This document shows, in pieces, positions 39,682 to 48,804 of a DNA stretch of 64,000 bases. The notes under the pieces are model-generated. The model was not told where the DNA came from, did no database searches, and saw only the letters and a program-made list of their open reading frames with translations. Both the position numbers and the translations under genes were made by a program. The stretch is from Stentor roeselii (Eukaryota > Ciliophora > Heterotrichea > Heterotrichida > Stentoridae), in contig RSEH01000115.1 of NCBI GenBank assembly GCA_006503475.1, positions 1-64,000 of the forward strand, given 5' to 3'. How positions within the stretch are numbered: position 1 is the stretch's first letter; each line of letters starts with the position of its first letter.

Positions 39682-41895
39682 ATGGATAAAGTTAGTTTAG
39701 AAGAACTTTACCCTCATCTTTTCATGAATGATCCTAAGTCTATCGTCAGTTCCATGCTTAAAGTCGACCAGGAAGCTGCCAGGATCAGGGCTAAGGCTCG
39801 AGGAGAGGATTTTAAAGACTTGACGATTGAGGAAAAGAGAGCCATCGCTTTTCAGTGCATTGAAGACAACAAAAAACAGGAAAAAGAAAGACAAAAATTG
39901 GATCATGCCAGGAATAATCAGAAAAAAATACTCAGGGAATATGATCCAAGAGTCGCCATTGAGGAGAGACACTTGAAAATCAATGAAAAAAGACAGGAAA
40001 GAATCAAAAATCAGGCGGAAGAAAGACTTGAACAACTTAGAGTTGAAAGGCAAAGACTTGTTGAAGAAATCTCTCCTGGTGAAATGGAAAAAATTAAAAG
40101 TGAAATCAGAAAAACTGCTGAAGAAGCGAAAAGGCAGGATTTTATGCAGAAAAAACAGATTAGGGACTTGCAGGAAATGGAAAAAGTTGCTAGGAATCAA
40201 GAGATTTTAAGACAGGAAATGGAAAAAAAGCAAAGAGAACTTCAAGAATTTCGCGCCCAAAAGTTCATTAAAACCCTTAGAAGTTTCAAACAATCAAAAG
40301 AAAGACACTTCTTATTTTTCTCCTTCACCAAAATCAACACTTTTTCTATAACTCTGAAATCAAAGTCACTGAAAATCATGCGAAAATCTCGATTTAAAAA
40401 GTTATTTCAAGCATTCAATTTCTGGAAAACTGCCTCAATGAAGGCAAAACTTGAAGAAGAAGCCGCAGTATTCCAAGCAGAGCAAGAAAGAATGCATTAT
40501 TTGCTCCAACTAGGGCAAAAGCACTACGAATTCACCTTAAAAAGAAAGGCCTTAGAAAGTTTTGCAAAGTTTTTATACGTAGCCAGACGTGAAAAGCGAG
40601 AAGCAAAAGAGATCCAAGCACGCCGAGAAAAATTCGAAAATTTCATGAATTTCGTAAGAATCAGAACCGAAGAAGAAACTCAAAGAAAGCAAGCCGAAGA
40701 GCAAAACCTAAAAAAACTTGCAGAAATCGAGAAAAAATCTAAAAAAGACCTGAAAACCTTTCAAGAAAAGTCATCTCTTGAAAAATCACAGAAAAATAAT
40801 CAACTCCACTTCGAAGAGCCTGTTTTTTTTCAAGAAAACCGAAACCAAAACATTTCGAGTCCTCCAGCCATGTCTTTAGACCTTGAAATCTCTTCTCAAA
40901 TAGAAAAATCTTCAAGTCCTTCTTCAAAAATTCCACAAAAAACAGCTTCAAAGCAAGACGCCTGCACTTTTATCGACCTTCCTTCAAATGAACCCGACCC
41001 TCCAAAAGACCCAGTCAAGACCCAACCATCTGAAAAACAAGGCCAAACTCCAGAAGTCTTAAAAAAGACTCCAAAGCCTTCAAAAGAAGTTCTTCGCATG
41101 CAACAACGACAGGAAGAAAGAAAGCTCAAAAGAGAGGCACTTGAAGCGAAGTACAAAGAAAAAAAAGAAAAAGAAGAACAAGCAAAACGTGAATCTGAAC
41201 AAAAAGCCTTAGAAGAAGAAAAAAAGAAAAAAAAAGATGCCCTGGAAAAAAGAAAACAAGCAGAAAAAGCGAAAAAAGAACTCGAAGATAAAAAGAAAAA
41301 AGACCTGGAAGACCAGCAGATAAAAACAGAAATCGCTGAAGACCATCGACAAGTCTTTCTCTTGAAGTTCCACCTTCAGAAATGGCAAGAATTCCACTAC
41401 AATTGGCAAAGATCCCTGATAAAATCCGAAGTTTTCCATGATCGAGCCATTAAAAGTCACATTTTTCAATTATTTAAACAAGCAGTTCAAATCTCCAAAG
41501 CCGCGTCTTTACACTTAGAAGCCATTCGAGAAGAAAGATCTTTCAACCATTACCTGTTCATGTTAAAAAAGAGAAAGTTCATCAAATGGCAGGATTTTTT
41601 AAACAACAAGCGTCAACTTTACCTTCAAGCTTTCAAGGTCAGGGAAAAGTTCTTAAAAATGAAGGTTTTTGAAAAGTGGAACGATTTGATCCCTGAACTA
41701 CTTGACGAACGTTATGAAAGAGAAAAAGAAGAAAACTTCAAAGTTCACAGGTTTAGACTTGTCGTTATTGCTCCAAAGGTCTTGAAAGCATGGAAGGAGT
41801 TCGTCGAAGAGCAGAAAGAAGAGAAACTCAAAGAACAATTCGCAAGTGCCATGTGGGAAAAAGCTCAAGAGTGGCTTTCACAGGCTCATGAGTAG
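39682..41895 (+). CDS. Sfi1-like centrin-binding repeat protein
   Basis: About 737 aa from ATG at 39682. The frame is open upstream, but an earlier start would overlap the divergent gene at 39656; ATG at 39664 is an alternative. Long Glu/Lys/Arg single-helix or coiled-coil stretches alternate with Trp/Phe-centred helices: AFNFWKTASMKAK, LQKWQEFHYNW, FIKWQDFLNNKR, VFEKWNDLIPEL, VLKAWKEFVEEQ. Such L-x-x-W-K/R motifs about 25-30 residues apart are typical of Sfi1 repeats that bind centrin. In Stentor, centrin-type proteins with Sfi1-like partners are thought to form contractile myonemes and basal-body links. Confidence 0.65.
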   Translation: MDKVSLEELYPHLFMNDPKSIVSSMLKVDQEAARIRAKARGEDFKDLTIEEKRAIAFQCIEDNKKQEKERQKLDHARNNQKKILREYDPRVAIEERHLKINEKRQERIKNQAEERLEQLRVERQRLVEEISPGEMEKIKSEIRKTAEEAKRQDFMQKKQIRDLQEMEKVARNQEILRQEMEKKQRELQEFRAQKFIKTLRSFKQSKERHFLFFSFTKINTFSITLKSKSLKIMRKSRFKKLFQAFNFWKTASMKAKLEEEAAVFQAEQERMHYLLQLGQKHYEFTLKRKALESFAKFLYVARREKREAKEIQARREKFENFMNFVRIRTEEETQRKQAEEQNLKKLAEIEKKSKKDLKTFQEKSSLEKSQKNNQLHFEEPVFFQENRNQNISSPPAMSLDLEISSQIEKSSSPSSKIPQKTASKQDACTFIDLPSNEPDPPKDPVKTQPSEKQGQTPEVLKKTPKPSKEVLRMQQRQEERKLKREALEAKYKEKKEKEEQAKRESEQKALEEEKKKKKDALEKRKQAEKAKKELEDKKKKDLEDQQIKTEIAEDHRQVFLLKFHLQKWQEFHYNWQRSLIKSEVFHDRAIKSHIFQLFKQAVQISKAASLHLEAIREERSFNHYLFMLKKRKFIKWQDFLNNKRQLYLQAFKVREKFLKMKVFEKWNDLIPELLDERYEREKEENFKVHRFRLVVIAPKVLKAWKEFVEEQKEEKLKEQFASAMWEKAQEWLSQAHE

Positions 41896-41916
41896 ATGTT
41901 TTAATATATTCAATAA

Positions 41917-43281
41917 ATGAACCATTTAAGCATCAGAGAAATATTCAAACCTGACAACTCTTTAACCAAGCATCGAAAATCCCAAACACAAAAGTTTTAT
42001 CAAGAAACTGAAAAAATCATATCAAAAAATCGACAAATTGCCAGAAAAAACATAAAAAAAACACTGATGACCTTGCAAGACCGGAACTTTTTACTAAAAC
42101 GTCTCATTAAAAATCAGAAAATCTTGAATCTTAATCTAGACTTTTACGAAGAAGCGCCTATTATCAAGATCCAAACCCAGGTGCGAAGATGGCTTTGCGT
42201 GAAAAACTTCGAAATAGTAATTTCCAAATAGTTAAAACTTAAAAAAAACGAAGAAAAATGCCAAAAAGATTTGATAGACCTTGCAAAAGAAGTCAGTGAA
42301 AAGCTGATGATGGGTGAAAGCACTCGTTCTGCAATGCTTCTGATAGTAAAAAACATTAAAATTTTCCTCTGGCGTCGTAAAATCAAGCGAATTAAACACG
42401 TTTTCGAGAACTATTACCTAAAAAGCACTAAAAACTTTCTCACAGTTTTCACAAATTCAATGCTAGTCTGGTCAAGTCGTAACAAAGTGTCTTACATGCA
42501 GTACCTCCACGACCGAAAGTTGAAACTTTTAGAAATCCGTAAAAGACTTGCTATTCTCTCTATAAAAAAAGCGATTCATGACAAAAAGTTTAATCTAAGT
42601 GTCGGTCGTTACCTCTTCCAAAAGATAAGAAGAAGACGAAAACGTTTTTTCACTTTCAACACAGTTCAAGGCCCATCTCACGAGATCTACGGCCTGACCG
42701 CGCACGAGACCCTGTCATGGCTTCTTCACGATAAAGAAGACGACTTCTCTGAAACTGAGTTAAAAATACGTGAAAATCGTTTAAATCTAATGAAAGTCGC
42801 TCACGGCATCAAAGAAAAAAATTCAAAATCAGTCAGTCCAGTCCTTGGGCGAAAATTCTGCCAAACGCCTGTCCGTTCAACTGCAAGTCACTTAAGCGAA
42901 ACTCAGAAATTTCGAAGCCTTTCAATCAACACCCCCCCCTTGACTACTCAAAAAAGAATGTTTTTTAACAGCGAACTTCCTTCAAGACTTATGGCTTATC
43001 CGACTAGTCAAAAAAATAAACCTCGTCCTTTAAGTTGCTCTTCGAAAGTACCTCCTGATAAGAATTTCTTGAAACCGACTGAGTTTTTCTTGAGGAAACA
43101 TCTGGTTGAAAAGGGAAAAAATTGTGGAAAGGGAAAAACACGGCCACCGAGTTGTAAACTGGTTAAAGATACTGAGTCTTCCATGGCGAAAAGAAAGGAA
43201 AAAAGAAGGTTTTCTGGAAAAACTAAGGAAAATGACTCGGGTTTTTATAGGTCTGGTGAAGGACTTTGGATGAGTCGATAG
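41917..43281 (+). CDS. IQ-motif protein (2 exons)
   Basis: Exons 41917-42216 and 42232-43281, joined by a 15-nt intron, give 449 aa. A calmodulin-binding IQ motif lies just before the splice site (IIKIQTQVRRWLCVKNF, about 83-99), with an IQ-like helix after it (LLIVKNIKIFLWRRKIKRI, about 127-145). Basic helices continue to about 250, then a Ser/Lys/Pro-rich tail. It starts 21 nt after the Sfi1-like gene on the same strand, and both encode helices that bind EF-hand proteins, suggesting related cortical or ciliary roles. Confidence 0.7.
42217..42231 (+). other. 15-nt intron
   Basis: GTAATTTCCAAATAG, phase 0, in-frame TAG if retained; A at position 10. Confidence 0.85.
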
Positions 43282-43289
43282 TAATAAAA

Positions 43290-44168
43290 ATGCCTTTGGG
43301 ATTGTTTAGAATTAGGAATATTGCTATAGGTGGAATTTTTTACTATAGTTTTGATTTCTGGTTTGATTACTTCAAATTCTATTATTATCGTCAACCTGAC
43401 CTTGCGAAGAAGTATGGAAGACAATCTTTTGCTGTTATCACTGCTGCTACTAATGAACTTGGATATGAATTTGCTGAAATTTTTGCAAGACAAGGGTTTA
43501 ATTTAATATTGATTTCAAATGACAAGGAAAAATTAGATTTGGTTTCTGAAAGTTTGAAAAAAAAATACTCGATTTATACCTTGCCTCTGAAAATTGACCT
43601 CAGTAAAAATATTGAATATGAGATTAACGTTTTTAGTTCTCAGAGCAGAGGGCTGGATATTTCGGTTATTATTAATAATGCTTTGTTCGTTGGGAATAAG
43701 AAGTTTGAAGAACTTGAATTTGAGGATATTGCTAATGATGTCAGGATGATTTGTGGTAACTCGGCTAAGATTGTTTATTCGTTGATTCCGAGACTTAAAC
43801 AGAGGGTGAATAAATCTGCGATTATTAATGTTTCGAGTATTTTGGCTGGTACACCTATAAATTCTATTGGTTTTTACTCTGCTATAAATGCTTTTAATCA
43901 TTATTTATCAGTTGCCCTTGCTGATGACCTTGACTCAAAAATCGATATTATGAGTTTTTTAACAGAAACAATCGATCTCGAAAAATGCCAAAAAAATTCC
44001 TACTATTTCCTAGTAACTCCAAAAGAAGCAGTAAGCGAGTGCCTAAAAGACCTGGGTATAAAAAGAGTAACAACCGGTCACTATAAAACAACATTAATCA
44101 GGTACATGATGGATCTTCTTCCCAGTAGTATGATGAATAAATTTTTAGAAGACCGTCTAACACCTTAA
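43290..44168 (+). CDS. Short-chain dehydrogenase-like protein, probably catalytically inactive
   Basis: 292 aa from ATG at 43290, 8 nt after the previous stop; an ATG at 43266 overlaps the upstream gene. It aligns along its length with the next gene (44194). The SDR motifs are altered: cofactor loop TAATNELG for TGxxxGxG, LISND where the paralogue has LISRS (loss of an NADPH-phosphate Arg), NNAL for NNAG, and catalytic YSAIN for YxxxK (about residues 196-200). The NVSS serine and the overall fold segments remain, and the frame is intact. I infer a pseudoenzyme with a regulatory or binding role rather than a decayed gene. The N-terminus carries a likely membrane-associated segment, as in 17-beta-HSD12-type reductases. 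Confidence 0.75.
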   Translation: MPLGLFRIRNIAIGGIFYYSFDFWFDYFKFYYYRQPDLAKKYGRQSFAVITAATNELGYEFAEIFARQGFNLILISNDKEKLDLVSESLKKKYSIYTLPLKIDLSKNIEYEINVFSSQSRGLDISVIINNALFVGNKKFEELEFEDIANDVRMICGNSAKIVYSLIPRLKQRVNKSAIINVSSILAGTPINSIGFYSAINAFNHYLSVALADDLDSKIDIMSFLTETIDLEKCQKNSYYFLVTPKEAVSECLKDLGIKRVTTGHYKTTLIRYMMDLLPSSMMNKFLEDRLTP

Positions 44169-44193
44169 TCACTTAGATTTAATAGTTATTGAA

Positions 44194-45090
44194 ATGAATA
44201 CGAAAAAACCTTTAATTTTCGGGGTTTTTACCTATTTCACCTATGACTTCTGGTTCGACATCCATAAAAAAAACTGGGTCGAAGTGCCAGATCACTCCAA
44301 GACTTACGGAGCCAACAGCTGGGCACTTGTCACAGGAGCCACCGACGGACTCGGCAAATCTTTCGCTGAAAAGTTGGCAAGTCAAGGTTTTAACATGATC
44401 TTGATATCCAGGAGCAGGTCTAACTTAGACATCATTGCAAATCAGCTGAAAAATCGTTTTTCAGTTGAAACTTTAGTGTTTCCTATGGACTTGTCCACAG
44501 CCGGGAAGAAAGAGTTTTCAGATTTGACGGAAATCACGAAGAATCACGATGTTTCGATTATTGTGAACAATGCAGGCCAAATGAGCATCACTCCGACGAT
44601 AAACATTCAAAGTCACCACATTGACTCAAATTTGAACTTGCATTGTTTGGCTGTGGCCTGGATGATGAAAATTTTCATTTCGAGGTTTAAGAAAAGGGAG
44701 AAAAGATCTGCGATTATCAATGTTTCTTCAATTGTCGCTTTAAGACCTTACCCTGTGCTTAGTCTTTATTCTTCGACAAAGGCTTTTAATTATTACTTGA
44801 CTGCTGGACTTGCTCATGAATTGAAAGAAAAAATCGATGTTTTGAGCTACTTGGCTGGACCTTTGAGGACTCGGATGCTGCTCAATCAAAATGCGCCGCT
44901 TGTCATTGATACTGATACTGCGGTTGATGAGTGTCTTAAGGACTTGGGAATCAAAAATGTCAGCTATGGGCATTGGAAACATACACTTTTAGCGTTTTTA
45001 ATTCAACTAACACCTATGCCTGTTCGCATGAGACTCTTTGGAATGATCACTCGAAATGATATTGGAATTTCGAGTTTTCCTGGGTTTTAA
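44194..45090 (+). CDS. Short-chain dehydrogenase/reductase, 17-beta-HSD12/KAR type
   Basis: 298 aa with all SDR signatures: TGATDGLG (47-54), NNAG (125-128), NVSS (176-179) and the catalytic YSSTK (192-196). LISRS after strand 2 favours NADPH. A hydrophobic N-terminus and family style (DFWFD, GLGKSFAEKLASQGFN) point to membrane-associated 3-oxoacyl-CoA reductase or 17-beta-hydroxysteroid dehydrogenase enzymes of fatty-acid elongation; the exact substrate is uncertain. It is the active tandem copy, 25 nt after the degenerate one. Confidence 0.85.
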   Translation: MNTKKPLIFGVFTYFTYDFWFDIHKKNWVEVPDHSKTYGANSWALVTGATDGLGKSFAEKLASQGFNMILISRSRSNLDIIANQLKNRFSVETLVFPMDLSTAGKKEFSDLTEITKNHDVSIIVNNAGQMSITPTINIQSHHIDSNLNLHCLAVAWMMKIFISRFKKREKRSAIINVSSIVALRPYPVLSLYSSTKAFNYYLTAGLAHELKEKIDVLSYLAGPLRTRMLLNQNAPLVIDTDTAVDECLKDLGIKNVSYGHWKHTLLAFLIQLTPMPVRMRLFGMITRNDIGISSFPGF

Positions 45091-45160
45091 TTGAATTTTA
45101 GTGGTTTAACTTAGAGTTGCTTGCTCATTCCAGTGAATATTTTCAATAAATAACGGTTCA

Positions 45161-45775
45161 ATGACCTCATCAAAGCAAGACAAATACCTTGCCTTCCTCC
45201 AAGGGAGCAACAACTTTTTGATAGTAAAAGACTCAATGGGTAAGTCAAAGCCCTGCACAGTGCCATTGCCAGACCCTTCATTCACATACGGCCACCGCTT
45301 GAAAGGAGACGGAGAAGGAGTGAGTTCATTGATAACCTCTTGGGCAGAGCACAAGCCGAGCAAGTTATCAAAGCCAGACAAAGACTTCAAAAAGCTGAAT
45401 GTTTTATCAGCAGTTGAAGGGGTCCACACAGCGCGAGACCAACGACGATTTAGAAGAAACTCTGATGTGAGGGTAAAAACTGCTTCTCAGAGAAGTCAAC
45501 CCTCTATTCCTGATATCACTTTCGGAGACTCTGCTCGGCCTAGCACACCGATGAAAGCTGTCCTTGGCAACTTTTATGGAGAACAAGCTGCTGAGGTCGT
45601 CACTTCTAATTATACACCCAAGAGCAGAAGACGGGTTCTTTCTGCGGGAAGGACTAATATTGCCTTTGAGAAGAGAAGTGATTGGATTAGGAAATCTTTG
45701 GTTTCGGAGGAAAGAGCCATGTTCAAATTGAAGAAGTTTTTGACTGTTAATCCTAGAACTAGTACTAGAAGATAA
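45161..45775 (+). CDS. CFAP77: CFAP77-like axonemal protein
   Basis: 204 aa. The N-terminal part (LIVKDSMGKSKPCTVPLPD, then FTYGHRL, then SLITSWAEHKP), the middle (DFKKLNVLSAVEGVHTARD) and the C-terminal SARPSTPMKAVLGNFYGE follow the order of motifs I recall for CFAP77, a microtubule inner protein of the doublet B-tubule in motile cilia. The match is from memory of the pattern; a profile search would settle it. Good ATG context, no transmembrane segment, basic overall as expected for a tubulin binder. Confidence 0.6.
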   Translation: MTSSKQDKYLAFLQGSNNFLIVKDSMGKSKPCTVPLPDPSFTYGHRLKGDGEGVSSLITSWAEHKPSKLSKPDKDFKKLNVLSAVEGVHTARDQRRFRRNSDVRVKTASQRSQPSIPDITFGDSARPSTPMKAVLGNFYGEQAAEVVTSNYTPKSRRRVLSAGRTNIAFEKRSDWIRKSLVSEERAMFKLKKFLTVNPRTSTRR

Positions 45776-46287
45776 ATTGTTTTTGAATGATGATGATTTT
45801 TTATGGTGGATTTAGAATTGATTGTTTTTTTATTTAGAGGTAATAGAGTTTATTAAGGTTTTTTTTTATTTAGAGGTAATAGAGTTTATTAAGGTTTTTT
45901 TTTATTTTTAGATGAAGTTTTGTTTACTCATAGAATATATTCATGGAAATCTTATTATAGAAGATTTTATTTATTATCAAGTTTTAAATATTTCTGAAAT
46001 ATTCATCTTGAAAATATTGATTTTCTTATAAGATTAACTGAGCTTGAATTTGAATCTTTTATAATATTCAACAGAATCATTACAATTGTTCTAAACCCTT
46101 AATCAAAATATTTCCATCACTCATCACTATCACCCCTCCTAACCCAAAAATGCACTAAAAACCCTAAAAAATCTCTAAAAACTCTAAAAACCTCTGAAAT
46201 TTCTCAAAATCCTCAATTTTTTTTTCATCGAGAAAACCCCGAAAATATCCAAATTAAATAATTTAAATTTACCGATAATCATATTAA
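45776..46287. other. Intergenic region: 3' flank then C/A-rich promoter
   Basis: G/T-rich up to about 45960 behind the CFAP77-like gene, then A/T-rich, and from about 46090 to 46250 C/A-rich and almost free of G before the RING gene. It includes a short tandem duplication (separate entry). No gene. Confidence 0.6.
45831..45902. repeat. 36-nt tandem duplication
   Basis: Two copies of a 36-nt unit beginning TATTTAGAGGTAATAGAG and ending in a T-tract, followed by a partial third start (TATTTTTAG). Likely replication slippage in the 3' flank of the CFAP77-like gene. Confidence 0.8.
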
Positions 46288-46689
46288 ATGGATCTACAGC
46301 CTCGAAGACGTCGCCTGGACTTACCAGTTTCAAATCAAATCAACTTACTTTTCTTCAGCGACTCAAGTTCTGATGAAGAATCCTTAAGACTCAGAAACTT
46401 CGAACATCTCTGGTTTCAGGACTTTGTCCCTAAGGCCAGAGGTCTTTCAGATGAGCAAATAGAAAAAATTGGAGAAACTGTCTGGAAAAACGAGTTTGTT
46501 GTCGAAACTGCAAAACCTGGAGCACTTGTTCTTAGGAAAAAAGAAGGTCTTTGCTCAGTTTGTCTTACTCATCTGCAGACTGGAGATTTTGTTAGAAAAC
46601 TTTGTTGTGGACATTGGTTTCATAAGGATTGTATTGATGGTTGGCTGAAAATTAAAGCGAACTGTCCTTTGGACAGGTTTAAACTTTGA
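46288..46689 (+). CDS. RING-H2 finger protein, putative E3 ubiquitin ligase
   Basis: 133 aa. The C-terminal RING-H2 domain (from about 88) reads CSVCLTHLQTGDFVRKLCCGHWFHKDCIDGW, then CPLD, giving the Cys3-His2-Cys3 ligand order. The rest is a short acidic N-terminus (DSSSDEES) and a helical linker. There is no membrane segment, so it is a soluble small E3 like many ciliate RING-H2 proteins. The stop codon is TGA, direct evidence that TGA is a stop here. Confidence 0.85.
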   Translation: MDLQPRRRRLDLPVSNQINLLFFSDSSSDEESLRLRNFEHLWFQDFVPKARGLSDEQIEKIGETVWKNEFVVETAKPGALVLRKKEGLCSVCLTHLQTGDFVRKLCCGHWFHKDCIDGWLKIKANCPLDRFKL

Positions 46690-46749
46690 TTTTTCGTTAA
46701 TTAAAAGAATTAGAAGGATTAATAAAGATAATGATGGATGATAGTGAAG

Positions 46750-47991
46750 TTAATTATTAACTGATTGGGTTTTTAGATGATTTAGGTGTTTTTTGATTAG
46801 ATTTAGCTTTTCAGGTTCGTTTTTTATTATGTAGTAATGCTTTAAGAGGCGACAAGCTCTAATGGATAGTTTTCGGTTTTTCTGTTTTGATAAATTTTCT
46901 AAAATCTTTTTGAGTAAGTAAAGACAATTTAGATCTTCTGTCCTTAGACTAAGCTTTACAAGCTTCAGCTCGTAATAAGACATAATATAGGTATTTTCAA
47001 ATGATTCTCTTTTCAATATACAGATTCCTTTTTTAAGATAAAGGATGGAATCAGCTAAATTTCCAGTGAGCTTGTAATGGTCAGAGATATATTTATATAT
47101 TCTTACTTGAGTTAAGAATTCACCATTTGTTGCCTTAAAATATTTTTTTATTTTCTTTAACTCATCAAGGTATAATTTTGAGTATTTGGGAAGTTTTGTT
47201 ATTAGGTCTAGTTTAGACTGCAGTGCATGAATGCAGTTCAATTTTGAGTAAGAATCTGATTTATTTTTAAATAAATTCCATAATTTTAATCCGAATTGAG
47301 GCACAAGATTAGAAGTTGGATAATATTGAATTATTGCTTTAACTTCTTTTAGAATTTCCTTATTTTTCTTGAAGTACTCAGGACCTAAGTAAATTAATAT
47401 TAAGAGATATTTTTTTATAATATGTCTATATTCAAATCCTGATACAGTTCTAGATATTTGAATATTTTTCAAAAAAGATAAAGCTTCTTGATATTGTCCT
47501 ATTTCAAAATACAGCAAAGCTTGCAAGAGATAAATTTCTTCACTTAAATGTTGTCCTTGATTGTTTGCCTTTGCAAAATCAATCATATATGTATATAAAT
47601 GAGTATATTTCCATAAAATATTTTTATAACTATCAGCAAACTTATTCAATAGTAAAATTTTTTCATTATAATCCTTAAAATGAGAAATTCGTTCAAGGTT
47701 CAAATTTTTTAATAAATCTGAATATATTTTTTTCATTTTAATGTCATTTGGTTTATCGAATGGGTAATGATCTTCAGATAAATTGTCTATATTCATATAC
47801 ATCAAATCTTTTTCTGAGAACTTACCATTTTCGACCTGACTGAACATCAATTGGTAATTATTACTTTCGAAATCTCTTGTATGATTTTGCAAATATGTCA
47901 TAAAACACACTTGGCAATTGAATTTACGATCCGCAGTGACATGGATATTAGTTTTATCAAAAGGCCTTTGACAATCAAAACACTCAGCCAT
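46750..47991 (-). CDS. TPR-like protein with N-terminal zinc knuckle, AT-rich
   Basis: 413 aa. The N-terminus (CFDCQRPF, then CQVC) forms a small Cys4 zinc site. The rest is Leu/Tyr/Lys-rich helix pairs resembling TPRs (LLQALLYFEIGQYQEALSFL; DHYKLTGNLADSILYLKKG). Base and codon use are much more A/T-biased (Asn, Lys, Ile, Tyr) than in neighbours, which may reflect a fast-evolving or recently amplified gene. Function unknown. Confidence 0.7.
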   Translation of the reverse strand: MAECFDCQRPFDKTNIHVTADRKFNCQVCFMTYLQNHTRDFESNNYQLMFSQVENGKFSEKDLMYMNIDNLSEDHYPFDKPNDIKMKKIYSDLLKNLNLERISHFKDYNEKILLLNKFADSYKNILWKYTHLYTYMIDFAKANNQGQHLSEEIYLLQALLYFEIGQYQEALSFLKNIQISRTVSGFEYRHIIKKYLLILIYLGPEYFKKNKEILKEVKAIIQYYPTSNLVPQFGLKLWNLFKNKSDSYSKLNCIHALQSKLDLITKLPKYSKLYLDELKKIKKYFKATNGEFLTQVRIYKYISDHYKLTGNLADSILYLKKGICILKRESFENTYIMSYYELKLVKLSLRTEDLNCLYLLKKILENLSKQKNRKLSIRACRLLKHYYIIKNEPEKLNLIKKHLNHLKTQSVNN

Positions 47992-48144
47992 TTAATTATA
48001 GACAAAATGAAATGATATAAACTTGTCAAACTTCCAGTTATATTATGAAGAAAAGGAATTCATTAGAATATTTCTTAATAGTAATAAGATCTTTATCTGA
48101 TTGGATTATTTACTTTTTATTGAAAGAACAGAATCGATAATTAT

Positions 48145-48149
48145 AAAAA
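48145..48149 (-). terminator. Pol III T-tract after tRNA-Gln
   Basis: TTTTT on the minus strand directly after the discriminator base. Confidence 0.6.
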
Positions 48150-48220
48150 TGGTTCTACCGAGAATTGAACTCGGATCTCTGGATTCAAAGTCCAACGTGC
48201 TACCACTACACCATAGAACC
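48150..48220 (-). tRNA. tRNA-Gln (anticodon TTG)
   Basis: 71 nt: acceptor GGTTCTA/TAGAACC, A box TGGTGTAGTGGTAGCAC, anticodon loop CTTTGAA (anticodon TTG, reads CAA), T arm CCGAG/CTCGG, discriminator A. It is clearly the eukaryotic tRNA-Gln consensus. The anticodon is not one of the TAA/TAG-reading Gln isoacceptors of other ciliates, in keeping with a standard code. No encoded CCA, no intron. Confidence 0.95.
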
Positions 48221-48804
48221 TTGTGCATTAAGGCTAAATACTTAACTAAATATAAGAAATAGTTAGCCTATACATCCTTTCTTAATACTCATAGTAGCCA
48301 ACTCAGTATTTGAGATTTATACATATTAAGAAAATATCCTATTTAGTAAGTCTCTAAGAATCTATTTAAAACCAAAATAGACCAATATATATTAATAAAA
48401 TCAAAATCAATCTATATAAAAACACTAAATTTTTCCTATTCTCATAATCTAAAGCCTATCCTATACAGCGTTGATTGTCCACTTAATTCACAATTATATA
48501 AAAAAAAACATCCCAAATCCTTTCCATAATTTCAAAAATTCATTCAATATCCACTATAATCCAAATCACCACTCAAATCCCATGAAAAACCAAAAAAACC
48601 CTCTAATCCATTCCAAATCCCTCCAAATATCCTCCGACCAAACCCAACTAAAAATCTCCCTTCAATATCCCCCCAAAACCCTACCTCCAATTCACCTCCA
48701 AGTCCCTTCATCCCTTCCAAATCCCAAATCCCTAAATCCTTAAAAACCACTTCAACCTCTCCAGAACCCTTCAAAAGAGGTGGCGAAAAAAATGGTATAT
48801 AAAA
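48221..48804. other. Actin upstream region, C/A-rich
   Basis: After the tRNA promoter the plus strand becomes A/C-rich and extremely poor in G from about 48440 to 48780. A 90-codon frame at 48471-48743 there is low-complexity Pro/Asn/His and is most likely a by-product of composition. TATATAAAA at about 48795-48803 sits directly before the actin ATG. Confidence 0.6.
48251..48254 (-). promoter_or_regulatory. TATA element upstream of tRNA-Gln
   Basis: TATATTT on the minus strand begins about 34 nt before the tRNA 5' end, similar to the two tRNA-Val genes. Confidence 0.4.

Noticed and set aside
48471-48743. 90-codon open frame upstream of actin
   Set aside because: Pro/Asn/His/Ser low-complexity product of the G-poor C/A-rich flank, with no conserved-looking segment; an opposite-strand frame of similar length arises from the same bias.
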